A stretch of DNA of 64,000 bases from an uncultured Dehalococcoidia bacterium (lineage in GTDB: Bacteria > Chloroflexota > Dehalococcoidia > Lucifugimonadales > JAAXIE01), in the NCBI GenBank assembly GCA_951813255.1, contig OX638353.1:3272782-3336781 (forward strand). The letters run 5' to 3'. Positions 25,989 to 34,638 of this stretch are shown here, piece by piece. The position numbers and the translations under genes were made by a program. How positions within the stretch are numbered: position 1 is the first letter of the stretch; every line of letters begins with the position of its first letter. The notes beneath the pieces are model-generated. The model made no database searches, was not told where the DNA came from, and saw only the letters and a list, made by a program, of their open reading frames with translations.

Positions 25989-27881
25989 ATGCCTGGTTTA
26001 CTCAATCATAGATTCATCTTCTTGGGGCTTCTCCTTGTCCTGGCGGCGATTATCATCGCCTGCGGCGAGGAGGCCACCCCTACAGCAGAGCCAACCGCTA
26101 CTCCTGCAGCGCCCTCTGCGCCAACCGCCGCAGCACCAGCGCCAACAGACGCCCCCGCTGCTACTTCTGCAGCCACAACCGCTGCGGTCGCCCCGGCGCC
26201 TGCTGCGGCGACCCCCGCAGCAACGCCTGCTCCAGCTGTCGCTGTGCCAAGCCCCGCCATGCCGGAAGGGCCGAGCGGCCACCTCAGGGTGGGTATGGCT
26301 GAGGTCGCTCCGGTGTCGCACATCCTTCATCTGCAGACGTACAGCGCCCTGAAGTACGACACCCTGCTTACCCATGAGCCAATGTTCCGTCGGGACGGCG
26401 AAGCCAATCTGCACGGCATGCTGGTCAAGGAATGGGAAGTGGATCCGTCTGGCCTGATGCACACCTTCCGTTTGCAAGAGGGCGTGCCTTGGCATACCAC
26501 CTTTGGCGACTACGGTGAGTTCTCTGCTGATGACTTCATCTTCAGCCTGAACAATGTGATCACAGAGGGCTCCAGGCACTCCCGGGCGGCCCGTGTCAGG
26601 AGAAACTTCCTCTGCGACGGTTGCACCCTAACCAAAGTTGACGACTACACTGTCGAGCTTCAGCGCCCGACCATCAGCGTGGAGATCACCTGGGACAGCT
26701 TCCGCAATGGTGGCGGTTCCGTGGCTATGATAAGTAAGAACCATGTGGAGACCGTTGGAGAGGAACAGGCCAACTTTGAGTCGGTCGGTACCGGTTCATG
26801 GCGCTTGGTCGAGGCTGTAACCGACGACTTCCGCAGGGTTGAGGCAGTGGTGGACCACTGGCGCAAGACCCCTGAGTTTGCCGAAATGTCCTGGGTCCAG
26901 TTCGGAGAGGAGTCCACCCGGGTGGCAAACTTCCTCACCGGTGACCTCGATACAGGGCAGTTCTCCTTGGACTCGGTTGACGAGATCAAACAGGCGTCCC
27001 CCGATGGCGTCGACTATCTGACCTTCCCTGGCCAGATACTCTGGCGTTTCAACATGATGGGACACAACTACTACAATGACCACGAGTCCCATCTGGGAGA
27101 CAATCCCCAAGTGCCCTTGGGCGATCCAGCCTTTGATTGCTCGCTGCCCTACATCTCCTGTGACCGCGATCTGCATTCGGAGGAGTGGGCAAACGCCCTG
27201 AAGGTCCGCCGTGCACTCAACATCGCCATCGACCGGCAGAAGCTGGTAAACAACCTAGCCTTTGGCGAGGGCGAGCCTTGGTACGTAAACTACTGGGACA
27301 AGGCCCAGATTCAGAAGTGGGGTATGACCGATCTGAATATCCCCTACGATCTTGAAGAAGCCAAGCGGCTGTTGGCCGAGGCCGGCTACGCCGATGGCTT
27401 TGAGATGGATATGGTCGTTACCGACCGGCCGCCCGGAAGTGACCAGGTGGGTCAAGCAGTAGCTGTCATGTGGCAGGACATAGGCGTTGAGGCCACCATA
27501 GCAAGGCTGCCCTATGTGGCCTATCGTCCTACACTGGTGAATCGCACAGCCACCGAGTACCACTCCTACAACAACACGCCCTCCAGCCCAGAGCCTTTGA
27601 ACTACTACGGCACCTTCCATACAACGGCTAACGGGTTCCACTTCGGAGCCCAGCACCCGGTGCTTGAGGAGATGCTGCTCGAGGCTGCCAGAACCCCTGA
27701 TGAAGCAGCCCGGTTCGAAGTGCAGGGCAAAATCGCCCGGTGGCTCTTTGACCAAGAGTTGGCGACTCCGCTATTTGGAGAAAACCTGGTATGGCCGCTG
27801 GGATCCAAGCTGGGCCGATGGGAAGTTGGCGTCGGCAACATCGACTGGCTCGGCGACTGGGAGAACGCTCCCCACCGCTAA
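25989..27881 (+). CDS. Family 5 extracellular solute-binding lipoprotein 3
   Basis: A 630-aa third tandem paralogue, with lipobox IIIAC (Cys25) and the longest Ala/Pro/Thr linker of the three (about 70 residues). RRALNIAIDRQKLV and the conserved PYVAYRPTLVNRTA region are present. It has its own leader motif upstream and a terminator downstream, so it can be expressed independently. Substrates are probably peptides or other small organic compounds; the sequence does not say which. Confidence 0.9.
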   Translation: MPGLLNHRFIFLGLLLVLAAIIIACGEEATPTAEPTATPAAPSAPTAAAPAPTDAPAATSAATTAAVAPAPAAATPAATPAPAVAVPSPAMPEGPSGHLRVGMAEVAPVSHILHLQTYSALKYDTLLTHEPMFRRDGEANLHGMLVKEWEVDPSGLMHTFRLQEGVPWHTTFGDYGEFSADDFIFSLNNVITEGSRHSRAARVRRNFLCDGCTLTKVDDYTVELQRPTISVEITWDSFRNGGGSVAMISKNHVETVGEEQANFESVGTGSWRLVEAVTDDFRRVEAVVDHWRKTPEFAEMSWVQFGEESTRVANFLTGDLDTGQFSLDSVDEIKQASPDGVDYLTFPGQILWRFNMMGHNYYNDHESHLGDNPQVPLGDPAFDCSLPYISCDRDLHSEEWANALKVRRALNIAIDRQKLVNNLAFGEGEPWYVNYWDKAQIQKWGMTDLNIPYDLEEAKRLLAEAGYADGFEMDMVVTDRPPGSDQVGQAVAVMWQDIGVEATIARLPYVAYRPTLVNRTATEYHSYNNTPSSPEPLNYYGTFHTTANGFHFGAQHPVLEEMLLEAARTPDEAARFEVQGKIARWLFDQELATPLFGENLVWPLGSKLGRWEVGVGNIDWLGDWENAPHR

Positions 27882-27905
27882 CCCCAGCCCGAAAAACGCA
27901 ACCTC

Positions 27906-27945
27906 AAAAGAAGTCCCGGCTCATTTGGCCGGGACTTCTTCTTTT
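27906..27945 (+). terminator. Intrinsic terminator after binding protein 3
   Basis: AAGAAGTCCCGGC pairs with GCCGGGACTTCTT (ending 27940) over a short loop, followed by CTTTT. It closes the binding-protein cluster. Between it and the next gene (to 28198) lies a diverged third copy of the leader motif (GACGCGC...TTTCTGGTAAGCT, 28110-28140) and otherwise nothing recognisable. Confidence 0.85.
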
Positions 27946-28198
27946 ATGACCCTGCTCCCTCCACGCCTACCCCCCATGGCCGGAGAAATCGGGGAGATGA
28001 GTGGGGTGGGTCGAGGACCTGCCATGACACTAGTCCGTAGGCCACAAAGTGGCGCAGAAATTACCATGCAATCTCACAACACTCTGGACTCACTCATTTC
28101 CCCGAAGACACAAGACGCGCCCTTGCATTTCTGGTAAGCTCTACCTTTCCTAATCCGGCCACTTGATTTGGCCACTGAATCGGCAAAAGGGAGGTCCC

Positions 28199-29278
28199 AT
28201 GGCGACAGCTCAGGCTGCAGTCCTCGTTGCACCACGGCAGGTGGAGATGCAGGAGTTCACCCTGCCGGAAATCGGCGACGATGATGGGCTGCTCAAGATC
28301 GAAGTCACGGGCGTCTGCGGGGCCGATTGGGCTCCCTACCTTGGCGACACCAAGACCTGTTCCCCGCCGGTAATCCTCGGACATGAGATCGTGGGGCGCG
28401 TCGAGCGCATCGGATCCATGGCCGCCGCCCGTTGGGGCGTCAAAGAGGGTGACCGCGTCTGCATGGAGGAGTACATCCCCTGCCGCGACTGCGAGTACTG
28501 CCTCACCGGGCACTACAACGTTTGTGGCAAGCGATGGTACGGCCACCTCTCAGCCAACGAGGGCCCCGGTATCTGGGGCGGCTACGCTACCTACCTCTAC
28601 CTGGACCCCAAAGCAGTGGTCTACCCCATGTCTGACAAGGTGCCCGTAGAAATTGCCCAACTCTTCCTCTCCATGGGCAACGGAGTGCGCTGGGTGCAGT
28701 CTGCTGGGGGCGCCAACATCGGCAGCGTGGTCGCCATTCTCGGGCCAGGCCACGTCGGCATGGGAGCCGTCGTAGCTGCCAAAGAGGCCGGGGCCGACTG
28801 CGTGATAGTGACCGGCTTGGGTTCCGATGCCTCTCGCCTAGCCGTTGCCCGCGATTTGGGCGCTGACTATACTATCAACGTCCAGGAAGAAGAGGATCTG
28901 CGGGAGACCGTCCGCAAGATCACCGGCGGGCACATGTGTGACACCGTGGTAAATGCCACTGCCAACGCCCCACAGGCGGCCCAACAGGCCGTAGAGCTTG
29001 GTGCCCACGGGTCCACGGTGGTTCTGGCAGGCGGGTCCGATAGCCCCATGATCCAGTTCAACCAGGACATTATTCGCACCAACGAGATGACGCTAAAGGG
29101 CGTCCGGGGCCGCCACTACCAGGAAGTGAAGAAAGCGATCCAGATAATCGAGTCCGGCAAGTACCCCCTTCACAAGATCGCCACGCATCACTTCTCCCTG
29201 GAGGAGACCGACCTAGCCCTGCGCACCATGGGCAGAGAAGGCGACCCTAACTCTCTGCAAGTCTCGGTGTTGATGTAG
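28199..29278 (+). CDS. Zinc-dependent alcohol dehydrogenase (MDR family)
   Basis: A 359-aa medium-chain dehydrogenase. Catalytic zinc ligands are C40 (GVCGAD) and H62/E63 (GHEIVG). The structural zinc cysteines C95, C98, C101 and C109 lie in CRDCEYCLTGHYNVC. The nucleotide loop is GPGHVGMGAV. The ATG at 28199 has GGGAGG four nt upstream and is preferred to an earlier codon at 28163. It is followed 76 bp later by a Rieske oxygenase, so it may oxidise an alcohol or diol product of that enzyme. Confidence 0.9.
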   Translation: MATAQAAVLVAPRQVEMQEFTLPEIGDDDGLLKIEVTGVCGADWAPYLGDTKTCSPPVILGHEIVGRVERIGSMAAARWGVKEGDRVCMEEYIPCRDCEYCLTGHYNVCGKRWYGHLSANEGPGIWGGYATYLYLDPKAVVYPMSDKVPVEIAQLFLSMGNGVRWVQSAGGANIGSVVAILGPGHVGMGAVVAAKEAGADCVIVTGLGSDASRLAVARDLGADYTINVQEEEDLRETVRKITGGHMCDTVVNATANAPQAAQQAVELGAHGSTVVLAGGSDSPMIQFNQDIIRTNEMTLKGVRGRHYQEVKKAIQIIESGKYPLHKIATHHFSLEETDLALRTMGREGDPNSLQVSVLM

Positions 29279-29354
29279 ACTGACCTATACTTCTGTAAGC
29301 GTCCGTTGGAGCGCCACTCGTGGGTGCACGGCACGCCAAACCGAGGAGGGCCTG

Positions 29355-30764
29355 ATGACCAGTTCAACCAATGGGCATGGGACCAACGGCCACGAGAGCA
29401 ATGGCCACGTCACTAACGGGACAAACGGGAACGGCGCACAGTATCTGCCGGGATCGCTCTGGGAAGACGGCTTGGTGCCCGAGCAGACCATCCCCGACCA
29501 GGGATTGTCGGCGCAGAAGAGGACCTATGGCTCCTCCGGCATCGGTGTCCACGACCTCGTTCCCAAGCTGGGCTACCGTGAGTACTGGTATCCTGCGCTC
29601 CAACTGAAGCAGCTGGGCAAGCGCTCCTTCCGCCTCTTTGGCAGGCGCAAGCCCGTACAGGCCAACATCATGGGCCAGGACATTGTCTTCTTCGAGGGCA
29701 AGAAAGGGCCTGACGGCAAGCGCAATATCGCCGCCTTCTGGAACCGCTGTCCCCACCGTGGAGCCATCTTCACCCCCAAGGGCCGCTGCGAGTTCGACGG
29801 TACTATCAGCTGCCCCTATCACGGCTACACCTTCGACGAGACCGGCGACTGCGTCGCCGCCCTTACCGAGGGACCTGAATCCGGCCAGGTGGGCAAGATG
29901 AAGGCCCGCACCTTTCCCACCGCCGTCGTCCGCGACGTCGTGTTCATCTGGATGGGGCAGACCGAGCCCGTTCCCATCGAAGAGGACATCCCTGAGGAGT
30001 TCTTCGACCCTGCCTACATCATCGACACCTACCGCACAGTCTGGCCCATGAACTGGAGCCTCACCATCGAGAACTCCGGCGACAACCACTCCTCCTACAT
30101 CCACCGCTTCCGCATGAGGCGCATCCTCAACCTGCAGAGCTTCCGCCAGGACATGGCCTACTGGCCGGGCGTGAAGGTCGTCGAGCAGACCGACAAGAGC
30201 ATTGCCTTCAAACCCGCAGGCCCGGCCCCGCACCAGGTCTATTACCCCGGCTTGGGAGCCAAGTGGCCCCGCCACACTTGGTGGCGCATCATGCCCCAGC
30301 GCACCAATCTGCTGGGCCGCAACTTGCATGTGAAGCCCTTCAGCCACGAGTATCGTCTGCCCAGCATCGCCCGCGTCCACGGCTCTGGCACAGGCCACCT
30401 GCATATGCGCTGGGCTACCCCCATCGATGAGAGTTCCAACATCCACTTCAGCTTCGGCATCTCCCACGCTACTAACCCGCTGAAGCGTCTCTACCGCAAG
30501 CTCTACCTCCGCTTCTGGTACCGCACCTTCGTGGTGAAGGTCACCAACGAGCTTGAGGACGTCCCGGTGCAGCGCTGGGACCGGCTTGACCCCACCGCCC
30601 CTCAGAAGCTGGGCGCCAACGACGCCCCCATCATCATCTGGCGTCGCCGCCTGCCCCTGACCTCCCGCGACAACATCCGCGTCTGGAAGAAGGGTGTCAA
30701 GATCGAGGCCAGCGAGGAAATCGAAATACAGGAGACTCGCGAGCCGGTGGCAGCCGACGACTAG
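29355..30764 (+). CDS. Rieske oxygenase with Asn/Gly/Thr-rich N-terminus
   Basis: A 469-aa Rieske oxygenase. Residues 1-28 are low-complexity (NGHGTNGHESNGHVTNG). The cluster ligands are C132/H134 (CPHRGAIF) and C153/H156 (CPYHGY). The putative iron site is ENSGDNHSSYIH (D243, H245, H250), with one residue less between Asp and the first His than in the other copies. It belongs to a different subfamily from the other five Rieske proteins here. GAGGAGGG precedes the ATG. A terminator follows directly. Confidence 0.87.
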   Translation: MTSSTNGHGTNGHESNGHVTNGTNGNGAQYLPGSLWEDGLVPEQTIPDQGLSAQKRTYGSSGIGVHDLVPKLGYREYWYPALQLKQLGKRSFRLFGRRKPVQANIMGQDIVFFEGKKGPDGKRNIAAFWNRCPHRGAIFTPKGRCEFDGTISCPYHGYTFDETGDCVAALTEGPESGQVGKMKARTFPTAVVRDVVFIWMGQTEPVPIEEDIPEEFFDPAYIIDTYRTVWPMNWSLTIENSGDNHSSYIHRFRMRRILNLQSFRQDMAYWPGVKVVEQTDKSIAFKPAGPAPHQVYYPGLGAKWPRHTWWRIMPQRTNLLGRNLHVKPFSHEYRLPSIARVHGSGTGHLHMRWATPIDESSNIHFSFGISHATNPLKRLYRKLYLRFWYRTFVVKVTNELEDVPVQRWDRLDPTAPQKLGANDAPIIIWRRRLPLTSRDNIRVWKKGVKIEASEEIEIQETREPVAADD

Positions 30765-30793
30765 AGACTCCCCCACCATTGCGACGATTGCGA

Positions 30794-30828
30794 GAACTCC
30801 GGCTGTCACACAGCCGGAGTTCTTTGTC
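30794..30828 (+). terminator. Intrinsic terminator after the Rieske gene
   Basis: GAACTCCGGCTG (30794-30805) pairs perfectly with CAGCCGGAGTTC (30811-30822) across a five-nt loop, followed by TTTGT. It ends the alcohol dehydrogenase-Rieske unit. Confidence 0.85.
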
Positions 30829-30905
30829 TGCGACAGACGCTCACATAGCTGAAGGGCTGTTCGTGGTAACATATTGGCATCCCTTCACCACCACGAGGTC
30901 ACAAC

Positions 30906-31799
30906 ATGCCCATTAGCACATTAGCTGTTCTCAGCCCCGGCGATATGGGACACGCCGTCGGCCGTCGCCTGCGCGAAAACGAACTCCGGGTACTGACCTG
31001 TCTGACAGGTCGCAGCCAGCGTACCCGCACCCTCGCCGAGAAAGCGGGGTTTGAAGACGTCCGCACTCTTGATGAACTGGTGGTTGAGTCGGACATCATC
31101 CTCTCCATCACCACTTCCGAAGCTGCCCAGGCCCTCTGCGAAGAGGTGGCCGATGCCATCAAGACCACCGGAGCGGAAGTGCTCTACGCAGAGTGCAACG
31201 CCATCGCACCTCAAAAGACACGTGCCCTTGAGCCCATCATTGCCAACGTAGGCAGCCGTTACGTTGACGCCTCCATCATCGGCGGCCCGCCACGTCCGGG
31301 CTACAGCCCCCACATCTACGCCTCCGGTGAGCATGCTGCAGAGCTTGAAGGGCTGCGGGACTATGGCTTGGACATTCGCGTAGTCGGCCCCGAAATCGGC
31401 CAAGCGTCAGGCCTGAAAATGACCTACGCCGCCTCCACCAAGGGAGCTACCGCTCTCTTCACCCAGCTACTGCTGGCTGCGGAACAGATGGGCCTGCTGG
31501 AACACCTCCAAGCCGAAATACAGGACGGCCCCATATACAAGCGTATGCTGGGAGCAGTCCCCTCAGCCCCATCGCGTGCACAACGCTGGATCAGTGAGAT
31601 GCAGGAGATCGAAGCCACCTTCGAGCACTTGGGCACCAGCCCATACTTGTTCCGAGGGGTCGCCGATATGTATCGACTCATGGGTGCCACCCCGCTGGGA
31701 GACGAACGCCCTGAGACTCGCGACGCCGATCGCACCCTTGAAGAGACAATACGTCTCTTGGCTGGCTACACCTCGGCAGATAGTCCGAGCGACTCGTAA
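30906..31799 (+). CDS. 6-phosphogluconate-dehydrogenase-like protein with DUF1932 domain
   Basis: A 297-aa NAD(P)-binding protein. The N-terminal Rossmann part starts LAVLSPGDMGHAVGRRL (loop SPGDMG in place of GxGxxG), and the C-terminal part (from about residue 185, LKMTYAASTKGATALFTQLL) matches the DUF1932 helical domain, including the conserved Lys. These are hydroxyacid dehydrogenase relatives of uncertain substrate. It is followed 47 bp later by an RraA-like gene, a partner often seen in hydroxyacid or aldol pathways. Confidence 0.8.
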   Translation: MPISTLAVLSPGDMGHAVGRRLRENELRVLTCLTGRSQRTRTLAEKAGFEDVRTLDELVVESDIILSITTSEAAQALCEEVADAIKTTGAEVLYAECNAIAPQKTRALEPIIANVGSRYVDASIIGGPPRPGYSPHIYASGEHAAELEGLRDYGLDIRVVGPEIGQASGLKMTYAASTKGATALFTQLLLAAEQMGLLEHLQAEIQDGPIYKRMLGAVPSAPSRAQRWISEMQEIEATFEHLGTSPYLFRGVADMYRLMGATPLGDERPETRDADRTLEETIRLLAGYTSADSPSDS

Positions 31800-31846
31800 C
31801 AGCCTATTTCGTTCCGGCGCCGCCCACTCGACCAAGGAGGACCACC

Positions 31847-32527
31847 TTGACCACGGTAACCTCTGACCTGCTCGAAACCCTGCGCAACATGCAGTCCTGC
31901 ACCATCGCCAACGCCTTGGAGACCTTCAACATCCAGCCACGCAATCAAGGCTTTATGGGACCCAAGGTCCGCTGCATGTTCCCTGAACTCGGAGGCATGA
32001 TTGGGTATGCGGTGACCGCGGTCATTTCCGCTGATACTCCCCCCACCTCCCACATGAACGTACCGCGCCCGGAGTGGTTCGACGAGATTCTCAAGGTCCC
32101 CGCTCCTAGGGTCGTAGTGATGCAGGACCTCGACTATCCCAATCCCATCGGCTCCTTCTGGGGCGAGGTCCAGAGCAACGTCCATACTGCCCTCGGATGT
32201 GTCGGCACCGTCACCAACGGCGGTGTGAGAGACCTCGATGAAATGAAGGACCTCAAGTTCCATGCCTTTGCCAGCGAGGTCCTTGTCTCCCACGCCTACG
32301 TCCACATCGTGGATGTGAACGTACCCATCACTGTAGGCGGCCTGACCGTCACTCCCGGCGACTTGATCATGGGCGACCAGCACGGCGTGATCGCCATCCC
32401 CAAAGACATCGCCGCCGAGATTCCCGCAGCGGTGCAGAAGATCGAGGCTGGCGAACGCACCATCATCGACCTCTGCCAGTCCTCTGAGTTCACGGTCGAT
32501 AAGCTGAAAGCCCTCTACGGAGGGTAA
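31847..32527 (+). CDS. RraA-family protein (aldolase/decarboxylase-like)
   Basis: A 226-aa member of the RraA/HMG-aldolase superfamily, with GTVTNGGVRDLDEMKDL (the glycine-rich loop and active-site Arg/Asp) and a DLIMGDQHGVIAIP strand. In this genomic setting a 4-hydroxy-4-methyl-2-oxoglutarate aldolase-like or oxaloacetate decarboxylase-like role is likelier than RNase E inhibition. The start is TTG at 31847, decided by a perfect AAGGAGG six nt upstream. Probable operon with the DUF1932 protein. Confidence 0.8.
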   Translation: MTTVTSDLLETLRNMQSCTIANALETFNIQPRNQGFMGPKVRCMFPELGGMIGYAVTAVISADTPPTSHMNVPRPEWFDEILKVPAPRVVVMQDLDYPNPIGSFWGEVQSNVHTALGCVGTVTNGGVRDLDEMKDLKFHAFASEVLVSHAYVHIVDVNVPITVGGLTVTPGDLIMGDQHGVIAIPKDIAAEIPAAVQKIEAGERTIIDLCQSSEFTVDKLKALYGG

Positions 32528-32552
32528 GCCTCGAGGTGCCACCCCGCCGCTA

Positions 32553-32581
32553 TTGGACAGGATTGACGATGGTGTTATCCT
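32553..32581 (+). promoter_or_regulatory. Putative promoter of the pantothenate operon
   Basis: TTGGAC (32553-32558), 17 nt, then TATCCT (32576-32581). Transcription would begin near 32588, giving a 5' leader of about 150 nt before the first ATG at 32740. Confidence 0.5.
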
Positions 32582-32587
32582 AACCCT

Positions 32588-32730
32588 GCCATCCACCCGC
32601 CGGGGGGTGAGCGATGGGACGCCCACTAGCACCAGCCGCTGGGATCCGTAGGACCGAGACGGCGTGACAATTGAGACGTATCCTTTAGAGCCTTCCCGGC
32701 ATGCATTTGCGGGTGGGCTCTTTACTTTTC
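32588..32730 (+). promoter_or_regulatory. Structured leader with attenuator-like terminator
   Basis: The leader can fold CCATCCACCC with GGGGTG...GATGG (32590-32617) and then ACGCC with GGCGT (about 32619-32665) enclosing a CCAG/CTGG hairpin. It ends in a terminator: AGAGCC/GGCTCT and CCCG/CGGG arms (32687-32721) followed by TTACTTTT. The terminator ends 10 nt before the start codon, an arrangement expected of an attenuator or riboswitch platform. Pantothenate operons of Chloroflexota can carry the pan RNA motif, which makes this a candidate; identity is not proven. A 17-codon frame (32613-32666) also lies in the leader. Confidence 0.5.
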
Positions 32731-32739
32731 CTTGGGGCG

Positions 32740-33723
32740 ATGAAGGTGCACGACGGCATCACTGACATTGATGGCATAGAGGTGGGCCACCACACCCACC
32801 TCGCTCACGCCACAGGCTGCACCGTCGTCATCTGTCGTCGTGGGGCTGTGGGCGGCGTCGATGTGCGCGGAGGGGCGCCCGGCACCCGCGAGACCGACCT
32901 GCTCCACCCATCCAACCAAGTCCAGCAACTCCACGCCATCCTCTTCACTGGAGGCAGTGCCTACGGTCTTGCTGCCGCCGGTGGTGTCATGCGGTACTTG
33001 GAAGAGCAGGGCGTTGGTTACACTGTAGGTGCCAACGTGGTGCCCATCGTTCCCGCCGCAGTCCTCTTTGACCTCAACCTTGTGGCTAGCGATGTGCGCC
33101 CCGGACCGGACGATGGCCTTCAGGCCTGCCGGTTTTCCACTTCCGGTATCCTGCTCCAAGGCACTGCAGGTGCTGGCACTGGTGCGACGGTCGGCAAGGC
33201 CCTAGGCATGGGCAGGGCTACCAAGGGAGGCATCGGCAGTGCGAGCATCACCCTTAACGACGGCATCGTTGTGGGTGCCTTGGTCGCAGTGAATGCCTAC
33301 GGAGGCGTGGTCGACCATCGTACCGGCGAAATCATCGCAGGCCCCCGTTGTGAGGTAGGCAGCGGCTTCCACGACACCACCAAACTGCTGATTGAAGGAC
33401 AAGTTCCTGAACGCACTCCGGATACTGGCGAAAACACCTCCATCGGCGTCGTTGCTACCAATGCTACCCTGACCAAGCCCCAAGCCAACCACCTCGCCCG
33501 TGTTTCCCACGACGGTTTGGCACTGACCATTCGTCCCTGCCACACCCCACGGGACGGAGACACCATGTTCGCCATGGCCACCTGTGCCAGTTCAGCATCC
33601 GTAGACCTCACCCAACTGGGCACGGCTGCTGTCGAAGCAACCGCCCAAGCAGTGCTGAACGGCGTCCTCGCGGCAACTGGCTTGGGAGGCGTTCCCTCCG
33701 CCAAGGAGTGGCGTGGTGTCTGA
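32740..33723 (+). CDS. P1/S58 family peptidase (DmpA-like)
   Basis: A 327-aa protein of the autoprocessing N-terminal-nucleophile S58 family (L-aminopeptidase D-Ala-esterase/beta-peptidyl aminopeptidase). Family text includes TDIDGIEVGHHTH, GAPGTRETDLL, FTGGSAYGLAAAGGV and the processing region ATKGGIGSAS, where cleavage before Ser would expose the nucleophile. The ATG at 32740 is preferred to that at 32701, which lies inside the terminator hairpin. Its 3' end overlaps the next gene by 11 nt. Its place at the head of the pan genes is notable, since hydrolysis of beta-alanyl or pantothenyl amides would feed the pathway; this is inference. Confidence 0.85.
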   Translation: MKVHDGITDIDGIEVGHHTHLAHATGCTVVICRRGAVGGVDVRGGAPGTRETDLLHPSNQVQQLHAILFTGGSAYGLAAAGGVMRYLEEQGVGYTVGANVVPIVPAAVLFDLNLVASDVRPGPDDGLQACRFSTSGILLQGTAGAGTGATVGKALGMGRATKGGIGSASITLNDGIVVGALVAVNAYGGVVDHRTGEIIAGPRCEVGSGFHDTTKLLIEGQVPERTPDTGENTSIGVVATNATLTKPQANHLARVSHDGLALTIRPCHTPRDGDTMFAMATCASSASVDLTQLGTAAVEATAQAVLNGVLAATGLGGVPSAKEWRGV

Positions 33724-34636
33724 GCGTATCGGATTCATCGGCGCGGGCAAGCTTGCCACCGGTATGGCCCTCGCCCTGCACACCCGTGGCTACCAGATAG
33801 CCGCTGTGACCAACAGGACTGCTGGCTCGGCTCAGAAACTGGCATCCTTGGTCTCCGGCATGGAGGCCCTTCCCAGCGCCGCAGAAGCCGTGGCCACTTG
33901 CGACATCATCTTCATCACCACACCCGATGCTGCAATCGAAGATGTAGCACGTTCCTTAACTTGGCGGGCGGGCCAAGGCGTCATTCATTGCAGTGGTGCC
34001 CTCTCTCTGGAACCCTTGGGGGTTGCGGCCGCCGCTGGTGCGTCAATCGCATCCTTTCATCCACTGCAGACCTTGGCCTGTATCGAGACTTCCCAAGAGG
34101 CAGCCGAACGCCTCTCAGGCATCTGCTATGCCCTTGAAGCTGATGGCTGGCTCAGTGACTGGCTGGAGTTGGCGGCTCACGACCTCGGCGGACACACCAT
34201 TCGCCTTGCTCCTGAAGACCGTGCCTTGTATCACCAAGCCGCGGTGTTCGCCTGTGGCTACGTCTCTACCCTGCTAGATGCTGCCGAGGAGATGTGGGTT
34301 CATCTGGGCTTATCCCCGGCCCAAGCCAGGGCCGCTCTCGCCCCGCTGGCTCAGACCACCGTCTCTAACTTTGGCCGTGTCGGTTCCCATGCCAGCGTCA
34401 CCGGTCCTATCCCTAGGGGTGACGTAGCTACGGTCGAACGCCAGTTGGCCGCCTTGCGCACAAGTCTTCCCAGGTTAACCCCATTGGCCTCCCACTTGGG
34501 ATTGCGCTCACTGGCCTTCGCACCAGCCGATCGCCGTCAGGCCCTCGCCAGTGCCCTGCAATTGGCTACCCAAGAGCTCGACGCCTCCCCGTCAAACGCC
34601 CCAGCCGCCCCAACGTCCGGCCACTCCGCGAGGTAG
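33713..34636 (+). CDS. Rossmann-fold DUF2520 protein
   Basis: A 307-aa protein with an N-terminal NADP-type Rossmann fold (IGFIGAGKLATGMAL) and a C-terminal DUF2520 helical domain (DRALYHQAAVFACGYVSTLL, then LAPLAQTTVSNF). The family resembles ketopantoate and pyrroline-5-carboxylate reductases and is often found beside panB and panC, so a part in pantothenate or coenzyme A synthesis is suspected. It starts at GTG 33713 (or GTG 33716) behind AAGGAG and overlaps the upstream peptidase gene. panB begins 2 nt after its stop. Confidence 0.8.
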   Translation: MVSERIGFIGAGKLATGMALALHTRGYQIAAVTNRTAGSAQKLASLVSGMEALPSAAEAVATCDIIFITTPDAAIEDVARSLTWRAGQGVIHCSGALSLEPLGVAAAAGASIASFHPLQTLACIETSQEAAERLSGICYALEADGWLSDWLELAAHDLGGHTIRLAPEDRALYHQAAVFACGYVSTLLDAAEEMWVHLGLSPAQARAALAPLAQTTVSNFGRVGSHASVTGPIPRGDVATVERQLAALRTSLPRLTPLASHLGLRSLAFAPADRRQALASALQLATQELDASPSNAPAAPTSGHSAR

Positions 34637-34638
34637 GT

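Noticed and set aside
29364..30872. 502-codon minus-strand frame
   Set aside because: It is antisense to the Rieske oxygenase with all metal ligands visible on the plus strand.
32613..32666. 17-codon leader peptide as a classic amino-acid attenuator
   Set aside because: The codons are not enriched in any single amino acid, so translation-based attenuation is less likely than a ligand-binding RNA; kept only as an alternative.
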